Assembly: GCA_910588595.1 (NCBI GenBank)
Contig: CAJUQU010000236.1
Location: 1 to 6,584 of the forward strand
Origin: an uncultured Lachnospiraceae bacterium
GTDB taxonomy: Bacteria; Bacillota_A; Clostridia; Lachnospirales; Lachnospiraceae
Direction: 5' to 3'
DNA: 6,584 bases
Shown: piece after piece, positions 6,545 through 6,584 of the stretch
Position numbering within the stretch: position 1 is the first letter of the stretch
Layout: each line of letters opens with the position of its first letter
Notes under the pieces: generated by a model
Databases searched by the model: none
The model's input: the letters and a program-made list of their open reading frames with translations, nothing else
Told to the model about the DNA's origin: nothing
Position numbers and translations under genes: made by a program

Positions 6545-6584
6545 AGATCGGAAGAGCACACGTCTGAACTCCAGTCACTGACAA
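6545..6584. other. Illumina sequencing adapter plus index bases (artefact)
   Basis: AGATCGGAAGAGC and the following bases through CCAGTCAC (6545-6578) match the TruSeq index adapter exactly. The six bases after it, TGACAA, sit at the index position. The stretch is the reverse-orientation partner of the adapter at 1-33. It extends the rimO frame with the well-known contaminant peptide RSEEHTSELQS. Genomic sequence ends at about 6544. Confidence 0.98.

Noticed and set aside
6119..6559. 146-codon open frame on the minus strand
   Set aside because: It is antisense to rimO and begins inside the adapter; the plus strand carries the recognisable cysteine motifs.
1..6584. Inverted terminal repeats at the two window ends, suggesting a mobile element or linear replicon
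   Set aside because: The matching inverted ends are the sequencing adapter in two orientations, not genomic repeats.

Overview
The window looks like a fragment of a Clostridia (Lachnospiraceae-type) genome, probably a metagenomic or draft-assembly contig. The gene set fits this: a five-helix LTA-synthase-like enzyme, a YfhO-family membrane protein, and a yicC-remA-rpoZ-rimO run with strong GGAGG-type ribosome sites. Base composition is moderate, and GTG and TTG starts are both used. The ends are not biological. Bases 1-33 and 6545-6584 match the Illumina TruSeq read-2/index adapter in opposite orientations, so the genomic part is about 34-6544 and the two outermost genes are cut.

Left half (minus strand, read right to left). 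A two-gene cell-envelope operon occupies 34-3700. The first gene encodes an LtaS-like phosphoglycerol transferase (601 aa, complete). The second, 33 bases further on, encodes a YfhO-family polytopic membrane protein that lacks its C-terminus. A sigma-A-type promoter with a dyad over its -10/start region lies in front of the operon. Upstream on the same strand is a 202-codon reading frame that resembles the body of a Firmicutes lipoprotein. It has no signal peptide and no ribosome site, so its 5' end is probably frameshifted or lost. A strong hairpin terminator directly after its stop separates it from the envelope operon.

Right half (plus strand). A near-consensus promoter at 4572-4600 drives a tightly packed housekeeping operon: yicC (endoribonuclease family), remA (DNA-binding matrix regulator), rpoZ (RNA polymerase omega) and rimO (ribosomal protein S12 methylthiotransferase, truncated by the contig end). 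Guanylate kinase (gmk), which usually sits between remA and rpoZ in Firmicutes, is absent here; only 34 bases separate the two genes.

The window is therefore a divergent junction between an envelope-polymer module and a conserved RNA/transcription/translation module. I saw no CRISPR array, tRNA, rRNA, insertion sequence or phage gene, and no clearly undescribed system. The points worth checking are the adapter ends, the missing gmk, the broken lipoprotein gene, and the pairing of an LtaS-like enzyme with YfhO.
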